Shown: piece by piece, positions 1-7,119 of the stretch
Numbering within the stretch: position 1 is the stretch's first letter
How the letters are laid out: every line of letters begins with the position of its first letter
DNA from: JADKFD01 sp964561825
GTDB taxonomy: Bacteria > Pseudomonadota > Gammaproteobacteria > Xanthomonadales > SZUA-5
Direction of reading: 5' to 3'
DNA: 11,631 bases
Assembly (NCBI GenBank): GCA_964561825.1
Contig: CAZLSB010000129.1
Location: 1-11,631 of the forward strand
Made by a program: the position numbers and the translations under genes
The notes under the pieces: model-generated
What the model saw: the letters and a program-made list of their open reading frames with translations, nothing else
Databases searched by the model: none
What the model was told of the DNA's origin: nothing

Positions 1-57
1 AAGCGCCCTACTCTTTGTAGGAAATTTCCGATTTTTGACTGTCCCGGTCTTCCGACT

Positions 58-159
58 GAGCTGGTAACGCACCCTGCCCTGCGGCGAAAGCGATAGCCGC
101 TTTTTCGAAATCGCCGGGCGCGCGATGTAGCGGCACAGGCGCTCGAGCTTCTGGCCCTC
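58..159 (-). pseudogene. IS91-family transposase fragment (Y2-type transposase)
   Basis: Read on the minus strand from 159 to 58, this gives about 34 residues with the motifs EGQKLERLCRYIARPA and KKRLSLSPQGRVRYQL. I recognise these as a conserved internal stretch of IS91/IS801-type transposases, where they sit ahead of the RYQLKTPYRDGTTHV-like segment. The similarity stops after RYQL at about 58; what follows to position 1 does not continue the family pattern. No start codon, catalytic tyrosines or ends are present, so this is a small internal remnant. It lies just beyond the point where the restriction-gene fragment loses its similarity, so the element or a later deletion probably broke that gene. 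The family call is from memory of the motif and should be checked by protein search. Confidence 0.55.
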
Positions 160-162
160 GTG

Positions 163-188
163 CGGAAACCTGGACCGGAAACCTGGAC
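163..188. repeat. Tandem 13-bp duplication
   Basis: The 13-mer cggaaacctggac occurs twice back to back at 163-175 and 176-188 with no mismatch. It sits between the IS91-like fragment and an inverted repeat at the broken end of the restriction gene. It may be part of an insertion-sequence end or a small duplication made when the junction formed. Confidence 0.6.
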
Positions 189-217
189 AGCCATCACATT
201 CCGGTCGGTGGCTGTCC
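185..217. repeat. 9-bp perfect inverted repeat at the IS-remnant / defence-gene junction
   Basis: ggacagcca (185-193) and tggctgtcc (209-217) are perfect inverted copies separated by 15 nt. The outer edge, near 216, is where the minus-strand reading frame of the restriction-gene fragment stops resembling its family. A terminal hairpin of an IS91-like or other mobile element is a reasonable reading, but I cannot match it to a known end. Confidence 0.45.
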
Positions 218-380
218 CGCAGTTCCGCGATGCCTTCACCTGCTTGCGCAGTTCCGGCACGAGCGGCGGCATCAGCTTTTCAAAACTGGATGTTCGCAAT
301 GCTTCATCCGCCGGGAACCAGCGGATAGATGGGTCAAGAATGGCGTGAGGTGAATCAGGGAAGTCTTTATGCAGAGCCAT
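216..380 (-). pseudogene. N-terminal fragment of a type III restriction endonuclease / helicase-like protein (res, BPTD_3080-like)
   Basis: Starting at an ATG (380-378) that overlaps the ietS stop by one base (TGATG), the frame reads MALHKDFPDSPHAILDPSI, then a segment with RWFPADEALR and LMPPLVPELRKQVKA. This closely resembles the start of large DEAD/DEAH-helicase restriction subunits annotated as BPTD_3080-family or type III restriction endonucleases. Family members are many hundreds of residues long; here similarity ends after roughly 50-55 residues, at the inverted repeat near 216. The frame stays open to position 1 but reads unrelated, arginine-rich residues. The helicase and nuclease domains are absent, so no restriction activity is expected. 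The TGATG coupling shows that it was once the next gene in the ietAS operon. The family name is from memory. Confidence 0.6.
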
Positions 381-3199
381 CAGATATTCTCCACCGCTGC
401 GCCAACCGCCACTTGCGGCTTGATCCTGGCACGAATCTGCTGATAGATTGGGATATCGACTCCCTCAGCAACTTCTAGTGTTACGGCTAGTCCATATGGG
501 ATTGCATCGTCTAGTTTCTCAGTTGCATCCTTCTTGCAAATTACTTGCAGCCTAATATCGTCCCCATCCTGAAAAACCTTGATCTGGCTTCCCCCTTCAA
601 GAACCTCATGCTGGACTGTGCCGCGCAAAACCTGATGGTGGTCCGAATCCTGCCGCTCAAGCCCTAGTGGCACGCCTTTCCAGTTGCCGACGGGCGAGAG
701 TTCAAGCTTGGCCTCGCGTAAATTCCGGTGCGCCGGATTGATCCGTGAAAACCATGCAAGCGTCACGACCATGCGCCGCCAGTCATTTTTCTCTGACAAG
801 CCTACTGGCAGTGGAAAACGATATTCGTGAATCTCATTTTCCCGAATCTCACCGCATCCAAGAACGGTGGCTCTCTGTTCGGTACAGGCCAGCACACGCT
901 CGATATCCACAGCGCCATAACCCATGTATCGGGCGACAGCTTCTTTGAGGTTGACACGTTTTGAATTGTTTTTACTTTTCAGAGCTTTGGTCAGATGTAT
1001 CTTTGCTTGTTCTGGATGTTGCGCGCCATGCACCAGCAATGCCTTGATGAGGACTGCCATTAGGTCTTCGTGAATTTGCTCTTCATGCCTCGCTTGCAAG
1101 CCTGAAAGCACCTCATAAATTCTCGCTCCACTCCGAGTCGCTAGGGCCGTGGCGTTGCTGGTTCCGTGTGTATGCGCTATTTCAGAGAGAACACCCTCTT
1201 GCTTGCTGTCATTGGCAACTTTTTGACCAGGCGCATGAGGAGACTTGTGACGCTGATAATGATGTCCATTGACTTGAAAATCGTTGTATAGCTGCCGCCC
1301 GGCAGGAAAAAGAATTTCCGGTTTGGTAGAACGACAAAAGCCATGCCCAAAGCGGGAAACTGGGCTAAACAATGCGCTGCTCGGCAACAAGTCTATACGC
1401 TGACCCAGCAGATAGTCGCCAGATTCATCCGCGTGTAAGGCACCGACAGTGAGTGCGTTTAGGGATTCGGCAGGTGAGAGCAAGCGTCGTTGCGACAACT
1501 GCTGTTTAATACACTTAAGGACACAAGCGATTTTTTGTTCATCGGTCAACACAGAAAACTCGCTGTGCCGAATACCCACGTCGATGTCATCCACATAATT
1601 TCCCGCGCTCACACAAAACAGCACACGGTATTTCCAGGACAGCCAGTCAAGCAGCCTTGCCCAAGGACTCGGCGTATGAATAAATGGACGTTCTGGGTCG
1701 CCAATGGAAAGATTGATGATTTTTACATCCGGCGCTTGCGGGGGCGTATTGCCTTCCCCCTTGAGCATGCGTAACACGGCGCGCTCAATCCGATCTTCGA
1801 AGAAAATCGTGTCTGGAATATGTTCTCGTGTACGGTCATGCGGATCGGGCTGCATGACCGCAAAATGATAAACCTTGCGAGATAGTGAATTATCTTGCCC
1901 CTCCGCCCACTCACCATGTACTACCAATGAAGCCATTGACGTACCATGTTTCTTTTCGCCGAGCCGATACTCGGCTTCCAGATTATCGGGGTCATCGAAA
2001 AGCAGCCGGTCTTTTAACGCCTCATGTTGAAGGTTCGGCACCCCATCGAGAATCGCCACCACGGGCGGCAATTCCGGGCTACCTTCGGGGAATTCCGCTG
2101 CTTCCCCGGCTTCACCGTCTGAAATCACCATGCTCTGTCCGGTTGGGCGAAAATACATCACCCCTGGAAACTTGAATAAATGAATGTCCACCTCGGCGGT
2201 GGGCGACTCCAGCACTTCCAGCAGATGGCGCACCTTGTCGGCGGGCAATTTGGCCTTGACCGCGTGAAATGCAATGCTCGGCTTGTCGGTAAATGGGGCC
2301 GGGCCATGGGTTTGGCCTCCCATCTCTGCCAGTAACGCGGCAATTGTTACCTCGTGCCGTTTTCGATCTTCAGGAGTCCGCCGATAGAATAATTCGATCT
2401 GGCAATAAACTTCCTGGGCTGGGTTAATAGGATCGAGCAAATCGTGCCAACGGTCGATCATGCCGGTTTCGCGCAGGGTTTCTTCGATGCCCCAACGCCG
2501 GATTCTTAGGGTTTGGTCGAATACATCGCGCCACTTGGCTTTCCCCTGTGGCAACCCTTCTCCTTTTTTCCAGTGCTCCCATAATGTTAGCAACTCGCGC
2601 AGTCCTTGCTCATTGCTTAGCGACAGAAATAATCGCCCTTTCAGCAGTTTATCTTTTGCACTATTAACGGCCTGGATAATGTCTGTACTAAGATGTACCA
2701 AATGAACAGGCAGCGATAATTCCGGTATCTCGTCGGCAATTATATTCCCATCATCATCAATGAATCCGTGTTTCTTCAGAATCTCTCGAATTTCTTTCGA
2801 TTGCGCTCCATTGGTTATGCTGTCAATTTTGTTCTTGAAAAAATCGACGCCAATTTTTGGAGCTTCGTAAAAATCGTCATCCGGCTCGATATCCTCAACA
2901 TCCCTCTCTCCAAGCCATTCCAGCCCCTCGGTGGCATTTACGGCTTGTGTGAATTTATCTACGCTTCCGGCAATTTCTATAACCAACACCGTTTCCGGCT
3001 CAAGTCCAGCCACAACGCCACTGACGCTCGCCTTATACCTAGAGAAATCCTGCTGCAACTCATCCATCTGCTGTGACAAACGCTCAACTTGCCGGGCGTG
3101 CTCTGGAAAATGCAGCGCGCTCGGCGGAACGCTTTTCCCCTTTGGAGGAGCGATTGTTTTTGCCTTGGGGAAAACCAGAAGTGGGAGATGGTCAGCCAT
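380..3199 (-). CDS. ietS: IetS-like subtilisin-family (S8) serine protease of an ietAS defence / toxin-antitoxin pair
   Basis: A 939-aa protein with a long N-terminal region (residues 1 to about 375, including a charged, helix-rich segment near 35-60) and a subtilase domain. The catalytic triad is visible: Asp385 in VVAILDGVPN, His418 in KKHGTSMAS, and Ser681 in HGTSNATALA, with the oxyanion Asn533 in CVSAGNY. No signal peptide is seen, so it should act in the cytoplasm. The ATG start is 3 nt after the ATPase stop, so the two are co-transcribed and probably translationally coupled. Adjacent AAA+ ATPase and S8 protease genes define IetAS, first described as a stability and incompatibility module of an Agrobacterium Ti plasmid (ATPase as antitoxin, protease as toxin) and later reported as an anti-phage system. 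All key residues are present and the frame is uninterrupted, so the gene looks functional. The substrate is unknown. Confidence 0.85.
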   Translation of the reverse strand: MADHLPLLVFPKAKTIAPPKGKSVPPSALHFPEHARQVERLSQQMDELQQDFSRYKASVSGVVAGLEPETVLVIEIAGSVDKFTQAVNATEGLEWLGERDVEDIEPDDDFYEAPKIGVDFFKNKIDSITNGAQSKEIREILKKHGFIDDDGNIIADEIPELSLPVHLVHLSTDIIQAVNSAKDKLLKGRLFLSLSNEQGLRELLTLWEHWKKGEGLPQGKAKWRDVFDQTLRIRRWGIEETLRETGMIDRWHDLLDPINPAQEVYCQIELFYRRTPEDRKRHEVTIAALLAEMGGQTHGPAPFTDKPSIAFHAVKAKLPADKVRHLLEVLESPTAEVDIHLFKFPGVMYFRPTGQSMVISDGEAGEAAEFPEGSPELPPVVAILDGVPNLQHEALKDRLLFDDPDNLEAEYRLGEKKHGTSMASLVVHGEWAEGQDNSLSRKVYHFAVMQPDPHDRTREHIPDTIFFEDRIERAVLRMLKGEGNTPPQAPDVKIINLSIGDPERPFIHTPSPWARLLDWLSWKYRVLFCVSAGNYVDDIDVGIRHSEFSVLTDEQKIACVLKCIKQQLSQRRLLSPAESLNALTVGALHADESGDYLLGQRIDLLPSSALFSPVSRFGHGFCRSTKPEILFPAGRQLYNDFQVNGHHYQRHKSPHAPGQKVANDSKQEGVLSEIAHTHGTSNATALATRSGARIYEVLSGLQARHEEQIHEDLMAVLIKALLVHGAQHPEQAKIHLTKALKSKNNSKRVNLKEAVARYMGYGAVDIERVLACTEQRATVLGCGEIRENEIHEYRFPLPVGLSEKNDWRRMVVTLAWFSRINPAHRNLREAKLELSPVGNWKGVPLGLERQDSDHHQVLRGTVQHEVLEGGSQIKVFQDGDDIRLQVICKKDATEKLDDAIPYGLAVTLEVAEGVDIPIYQQIRARIKPQVAVGAAVENI

Positions 3200-3202
3200 A
3201 AA

Positions 3203-4204
3203 TTATTTTTCCACGCTCTGGCTGTTCGAAACTGGTTTCAACCTGCCACTCCATTGCTCCAGCTTTTTCTTGGTAATTGCCTTTGCGTTGTCGGTCATCC
3301 GGTCGAGCACTGCACGGCGTACCACACTCAGACAAAACTCTTCAACCTCGGCGAAATTCAGGCCAAGAAAATGTTTCGCCAATGTCTCTGGTGCATAGCC
3401 TAAATTGGTCTGACAACGTTTACCGATGGATTCAATATGCTGGGTCAGTTGCTGGCGTGTTGGCATGGGCAACTCGACGCGCACCTGGAAACGCCGCCAC
3501 ACCGCCCGATCCAGCAATTCCGGGTGGTTGCTGGCTGCCACCACGACCACATAATCCGGCAAGTCATCTATCTGCAAGAGTAGTGAACTCACTACCCGCT
3601 TAATCTCGCCTGTTTCGTGTGTATCGCCGCGCTCCTTGCCGAGCGTCTCAAACTCATCGAAGAACAACACGCAACGCTGCGTCTTGGCATAATCCAGCAG
3701 GTTCTTCAACCTGCTGGAAGTTTCACCAAGATAACTCCCGACCAAGGTTTCATAGCGAACGACAAGCAATGGATACATCAACTCATAAGCCAGCGCCTCA
3801 GCCAATGTTGTCTTGCCGTTGCCTGGAGGCCCCGCAAACATAACCCGATTTCGTGCGCGCAGGTTGTGCGCGTGCAGTAATTCGGCACGGTGCTGTTCTT
3901 CTACCACTTCCCTGATTTGTTCCCGGATGCCGTCGGGCAGCACAAGGCTGTCGAGCGAGCGCTCTGGGGTAATCTCATAGATCAAATCCTTATGCGGCCC
4001 ACCATTTCCGTTCAGCTTGGGCACGGGTGCACGCCCCGTGGTGGAAATTCCTGGCTGCAAGGACTTAACAAGTCGCTCCGCCAAAACACGGTGCCCTTTG
4101 GACTTCTCTTCTTGAATGAGCGCCTCAGCGGTTTTTCGAAACGCCAATTGATCGCCACTGCTGGCGCTCTTAATCAAATCCACCAATAAATCAGCCTGTG
4201 CCAT
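3203..4204 (-). CDS. ietA: IetA-like AAA+ ATPase, partner of the subtilisin-like protease
   Basis: A 333-aa protein with one AAA+ module: Walker A GPPGNGKT (residues 125-132), Walker B CVLFFDEFE (178-186), sensor-1-like AASNH (223-227) and an arginine-finger-like RAVWRRF (233-239). The N-terminus (LIKSASSGDQLAFRKTAEAL and LAERLVKSL) matches the helical leader I associate with ATPases paired with S8 proteases. The ATG (4204-4202) follows directly on the TAA stop (4207-4205) of the upstream methyltransferase remnant with no gap, and the protease starts 3 nt after its own stop. In IetAS the ATPase restrains or regulates the protease; that role is inferred here from gene pairing. It could be called simply an ATP-binding protein, but the partner makes IetA much more likely. 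No promoter of its own is evident in the zero-length gap. Confidence 0.85.
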   Translation of the reverse strand: MAQADLLVDLIKSASSGDQLAFRKTAEALIQEEKSKGHRVLAERLVKSLQPGISTTGRAPVPKLNGNGGPHKDLIYEITPERSLDSLVLPDGIREQIREVVEEQHRAELLHAHNLRARNRVMFAGPPGNGKTTLAEALAYELMYPLLVVRYETLVGSYLGETSSRLKNLLDYAKTQRCVLFFDEFETLGKERGDTHETGEIKRVVSSLLLQIDDLPDYVVVVAASNHPELLDRAVWRRFQVRVELPMPTRQQLTQHIESIGKRCQTNLGYAPETLAKHFLGLNFAEVEEFCLSVVRRAVLDRMTDNAKAITKKKLEQWSGRLKPVSNSQSVEK

Positions 4205-4606
4205 TTAGATTCTCACCTCTACAATCGTCATCGTATCATTACCGAATATATCCACTACCTTGGCGGCGATTTTCGTGCGTCCCGGCGGGCATTCCTGAAA
4301 CACGCTTTGCATTTCCAGCGAGAGGTCTTTCTTGGTGCGGAAGGATTGCCACTCGTTCTCGAACACATAGTCACCCGTCCAGACTTCTTGCCACTCGCCG
4401 TTATCTGGATTTTTCACCCGGATAATTTCCCGCTTGCTCTCGAAGTCAAAGTCCACCGACCAGTAATCAATCCAGTCCGTCCACTGTTTGGTCAATACTT
4501 CGCGGCTGACGATACCGCCCCGAAACACCACGCGGATTCCGCCGCCCAACCCGCGACAAGGCACCGTTCGAGTTGTCGTCGGCCCCCGAATCGGTGGAAT
4601 CCGCAC
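4205..4606 (-). pseudogene. C-terminal remnant of a probable DNA methyltransferase (type III Mod-like)
   Basis: An open frame of 133 codons from a GTG at 4606. From about residue 30 it looks like a real protein end: VLTKQWTDWIDYWSVDFDF, VWTGDYVFENEWQSFRTKKD and KIAAKVVDIFGNDTMTIVEV. I recall this tail from site-specific DNA methyltransferases encoded beside BPTD_3080-like restriction helicases, which fits the res fragment at the other end of this operon. The first 30 or so residues (PPIRGPTTTRTVPCRGLGGG) are low-complexity and derive from the GC-rich junction next to a REP-like palindrome; the GTG lies inside that palindrome. No methylase motifs (FxGxG, DPPY-type) remain, so the enzyme is lost. 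It abuts ietA without a gap, so the ancestral order was mod-ietA-ietS-res. The assignment is from memory of the motif; this could instead be the end of another long defence gene. Confidence 0.5.
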
Positions 4607-4630
4607 GATGAAGCGTGTGCGGGATCCACC
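4593..4630. repeat. REP-like palindrome
   Basis: ggtggaatccgcacg (4593-4607) pairs with cgtgtgcgggatccacc (4614-4630) around the six-base loop atgaag, with a small bulge and one mismatch. The minus-strand form is preceded by gggta, giving the gtagggtgga... pattern common in dispersed REP-like elements of proteobacteria. It marks the border between the DGR block and the defence block and could act as a transcription or recombination boundary. Confidence 0.55.
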
Positions 4631-4668
4631 CTACCCGGGAACCCGCCTTACGCGCGTTCAAAGAGGCA

Positions 4669-4705
4669 GGCCGTCGGGACACGGCCCGGCCTACAGTTGC
4701 CCGAC
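4669..4705. repeat. Second GC-rich inverted repeat, 35 bp downstream of VR1
   Basis: Two overlapping pairings are visible: ggccgt/acggcc (4669-4674 with 4681-4686, six-base loop) and gtcggg/cccgac (4673-4678 with 4700-4705, 21-base loop). Read on the minus strand it contains gtaggccggg, again REP-like. It lies just after the stop codon of the second DGR target, so it could weaken read-through into the ietAS block. A hairpin assisting target recognition, as known 3' of the VR in the Bordetella phage DGR, is an alternative. There is no run of T after the hairpin, so an intrinsic terminator is not supported. Confidence 0.4.
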
Positions 4706-4720
4706 ATCAAAAAGGCAAAA

Positions 4721-4860
4721 TCACTGTCCGCCGCGCACCAACCGCGCCCGGTAGGCAGCGCCCCGATAGTCGTCGCCGGCGCTGCCAGAATTGAAGTAGA
4801 AGCCCCACGCGCCGCTCGAACCGCCGGCACTGGGCGAACCCGACCAAAAATCCGAACTCG
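4721..4860 (-). repeat. DGR variable repeat VR1 (in target 2)
   Basis: This is co-linear with TR (7052-7191) over 140 nt without gaps. By hand alignment I count 24 differences at positions where the coding-strand TR has A, and about 6 elsewhere, apart from the end described next. The final coding segment (4728-4751) is identical to TR for 24 bp and is the GC-rich IMH-type end. Next to it VR1 reads GGACAGTGA where TR reads GGAGCGTGA. The stop codon TGA (4723-4721) lies inside the repeat, so variation covers the very C-terminus. The protein effect is replacement of most TR-encoded Asn by Ser, Gly, Tyr, Asp and Ala. Confidence 0.92.
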
Positions 4861-5236
4861 GCGTGTTCGGAAACACCGTATTGTTGATTGCCGGAGAACT
4901 CCGGCATTCCTCTACCAGGCTGGTTAGCGCCTTGATATCGGCCAAGCGCCAGTCGCCGAGGCCAGCAAAGGTGCTGGCCTCGGCAAGCGCCAGCGCCTGG
5001 TTCCAGGTGTGGACGCTGGCCGATCCCGCGCAGGTGGTGCCTGTCCAACTCTGGCCCTCGCTGCAGCGTTTCCACATCAGGCCGGTGCGGGTATCGGTGA
5101 CGGTGCCGTCGGCATGGCCCTGATAGATGCTGTCGGGGTTACTGGCCGGGATGTTGTTTTGACAATCGACCCCTAGGGCCAGGGGCGATACCAGCGCAAG
5201 GGCGACAATAAGCAAGGATGCAGCAAGACATTTCAT
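4721..5236 (-). CDS. DGR target protein 2: small secreted DUF1566 (C-type-lectin-fold) protein with variable C-terminus
   Basis: A 171-aa protein with an N-terminal signal sequence (MKCLAASLLIVALALVSPLA), then a DUF1566-type domain: GLMWKRCSEGQSW near 50-62, LGDWRLADIKALTSLVEECR near 95-115, and the variable tip FWSGSPSAGG...RARLVRGGQ to the stop. DUF1566 domains have the C-type-lectin/FGE fold used by many DGR variable proteins, in which mutated residues form a ligand-binding face. Export is inferred from the signal peptide, with cleavage probably near residue 22. The start is chosen because ATG (5236-5234) overlaps the RT stop as ATGA, has a GGAG Shine-Dalgarno motif 7 nt upstream (5244-5247, minus strand), and begins exactly at the signal peptide. 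A longer in-frame extension upstream overlaps RT and lacks protein-like character. Its partner ligand is unknown. Confidence 0.85.
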   Translation of the reverse strand: MKCLAASLLIVALALVSPLALGVDCQNNIPASNPDSIYQGHADGTVTDTRTGLMWKRCSEGQSWTGTTCAGSASVHTWNQALALAEASTFAGLGDWRLADIKALTSLVEECRSSPAINNTVFPNTPSSDFWSGSPSAGGSSGAWGFYFNSGSAGDDYRGAAYRARLVRGGQ

Positions 5237-7119
5237 GGTTGGACTCCAGGAACGTGGGTATTGATTGCCGGCGCGGCTGAGCCCGGCGCCGGTTCGGTCG
5301 GTACGTATAGGGCGCGCAATTGGCGCCGCTTGAGCCGGGCCTTGACCCAGCCATGTTCGGCGATACAGGCATAGGCGATCTGCCGGCGGCGCAGTGCCGC
5401 CAGCAATGCATCGCCGGCCGATAGCGGCCAGGACAGACCGGCGGGCAAACCGCGGCGGGCGATGGACTGTCCGTCGCCTCGGCCATGCGTGGGCGGATCC
5501 GTGCGAGCGGATTTTCTGGCCTCCGCCTGTTGATCGGGCACCTGCACCGGGCCGGGTAGCGCCGAGCGGCCAGCGGCGGCGCTTTGGGCTGGCGCGCCGC
5601 CAGCGGCTACCGGACGACGCCATGGGCGCGGCTGCGAGAACCCGCCCCAAGGGGCTGGCGGCGGGCGCGCGGCGGCCTGCAGGCACTCCGCGTCAGCGCC
5701 ATAGGCTTCCCAGCGGTTACCCACCTGCACGATCAACAGGTGCTGGGGAAGTCGAGCGCGGAACCAGCGCACCTGCATTGCCAGCGACTCCGGCTTGGCC
5801 GGCCGGTCGAGCCGCCGCAGGCGTGCCGGCGGGCCGCGGCGACCGCCGCCGGTAACTCGCAACAGCGGCGCCAGCCACGGCGCGCTACGAAACACCGCGG
5901 CGCGCAGGCGGGCGGCCTGGGCGTGCCGGAAATGGCCGAAATAGGAAGCAAGCGTCGCCTGCAGCGCATCGACTCGGCCGGGCGGAAGCTCCCACAGGCT
6001 GGCGCTGCGGCAGATGCGGCGGCGATGACGCGCCAGCCGATCGCGCAAATGACCCACCACGCGCCGACGCACCAGGCGGTAGTGCGGGCGCACGATGTAG
6101 CCGAGAAAATCGATGCCGTTGCTGACCGGCGCCAGCCGGCCCTGATCGCGCAGGGCCAGACCCAAGCGCTCGGCCAGAAACGCCTCGATCCGCTCGCGCC
6201 AGCCAGCGAGTGCGGCGGGATCATCGGCCAGCAACACGAAATCATCCACGTAGCGTAGGTAGTGACGCACCTTCAGTTGGTGTTTGACGAACGGGTCGAG
6301 TTCGTTCAAGTACACATTGGAAAAAAACTGGCTGCTGAGATTGCCGATTGGCAGGCCCTTCTCGGCCGGGGCGTTCAGCAGTTGCTTGTGCGCCGGCACG
6401 CGCTTCAGGTTTGCCACCGGGCCCTGGTAGCGTGCTTGCAGTGCCGGGTTGCCGGTGAGCAGCACCCGCGCCAACCAGAGCATCTCGCCGGCCTCGGCAG
6501 GGTCGGCCCAACGCGGATCAGCACGCCGACGGCGCAGGTCGCGTTCGACGCGACCGCGAAGCAGGCCGAACAGGCGGCGTCGGTCGATACTGATAAAAAA
6601 GTTGGCAATATCGAGCTGCAGGTAGTAGGCGGGGCGATGGCCGTTGGCCGTGGCCGCACGGGTGAAGGCCTGCAGTCGCGCTACCGCAGCATGGCTGCCC
6701 TTACCACGGCGGTTGGCGAAGCTGTCGGCGATGAACACCGGCTCAAACAGGCGTTCGAACCACGGCACCAACAGGTGGTGCACCACCCGATCGCCAAATT
6801 CCGATGCGTGGATCTCGCGCGGCTTGGGATGGATGGTGATGAAGCGAATGGCGCGGGAGGGGCGCCAGGTGTGCTGTTGCAGCGCCTGGACGGTGTCCAC
6901 CAGATTGTCCAGCAACCGGGTTTCGTACCGCTGGGCCTTGCGGGTGCCGCGCTTGCCGCGCCGACAGGCCTGCCAAGCCCGATACAGTGCGGCAAAGGTG
7001 AAGGGGGTGGCGCTAACTTGCCCCCCACTTCGGTGATCGGCGCCCGCGTCATCACGCTCCGCCGCGCACCAACCGCGCCCGGTTGGTATTGCTCCGATTG
7101 TTGTTGTTGACGTTACCAT
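5233..7119 (-). CDS. DGR reverse transcriptase with C-terminal MutS-domain-I-like extension
   Basis: Copies TR RNA into adenine-mutated cDNA. Numbered from the ATG at 7119 (628 aa): N-terminal RT element LYRAWQACRRGKRG (about 46-59), DRVVHHLLVPWFE...FIADSFANRRGKGSH (110-143), motif A LQLDIANFFISID (167-179), DGR-typical motif LPIGNLSSQ (256-264), catalytic YVDD (290-293), NGIDFLGYIV (334-343), then a thumb region. The end is unusual for a DGR RT: RLPQHLLIVQVGNRWEAYG (about 456-474) and GLPAGLSWPLSAGDALLAAL (about 557-576) resemble both halves of the MutS mismatch-recognition domain, split by a Pro/Ala-rich insert of some 70 aa. The start is uncertain. The first in-frame ATG (7119) lies inside TR, and no ATG, GTG or TTG occurs between TR and the RT domain. 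An ATG at 7052-7050 just behind TR, with GGAG upstream, would join this frame if the G6 run at 7021-7026 had one more G. The stop overlaps the start of target 2. Confidence 0.9.
   Translation of the reverse strand: MVTSTTTIGAIPTGRGWCAAERDDAGADHRSGGQVSATPFTFAALYRAWQACRRGKRGTRKAQRYETRLLDNLVDTVQALQQHTWRPSRAIRFITIHPKPREIHASEFGDRVVHHLLVPWFERLFEPVFIADSFANRRGKGSHAAVARLQAFTRAATANGHRPAYYLQLDIANFFISIDRRRLFGLLRGRVERDLRRRRADPRWADPAEAGEMLWLARVLLTGNPALQARYQGPVANLKRVPAHKQLLNAPAEKGLPIGNLSSQFFSNVYLNELDPFVKHQLKVRHYLRYVDDFVLLADDPAALAGWRERIEAFLAERLGLALRDQGRLAPVSNGIDFLGYIVRPHYRLVRRRVVGHLRDRLARHRRRICRSASLWELPPGRVDALQATLASYFGHFRHAQAARLRAAVFRSAPWLAPLLRVTGGGRRGPPARLRRLDRPAKPESLAMQVRWFRARLPQHLLIVQVGNRWEAYGADAECLQAAARPPPAPWGGFSQPRPWRRPVAAGGAPAQSAAAGRSALPGPVQVPDQQAEARKSARTDPPTHGRGDGQSIARRGLPAGLSWPLSAGDALLAALRRRQIAYACIAEHGWVKARLKRRQLRALYVPTEPAPGSAAPAINTHVPGVQP

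Noticed and set aside
160..348. 62-codon plus-strand open frame near the left edge
   Set aside because: The minus strand over 216-380 reads as a recognisable restriction-gene start; the plus frame has no motif.
5237..5686. N-terminal extension of target 2 upstream of 5236 in the same frame
   Set aside because: It overlaps the RT C-terminus out of frame, is Pro/Arg-rich, and would bury the signal peptide; the ATG at 5236 has a Shine-Dalgarno motif and coupling to RT.
6262..7110. 282-codon open frame on the plus strand opposite RT
   Set aside because: It is an antisense shadow in GC-rich DNA; the minus strand holds clear RT motifs and TR here, and the plus-strand translation shows no recognisable family.
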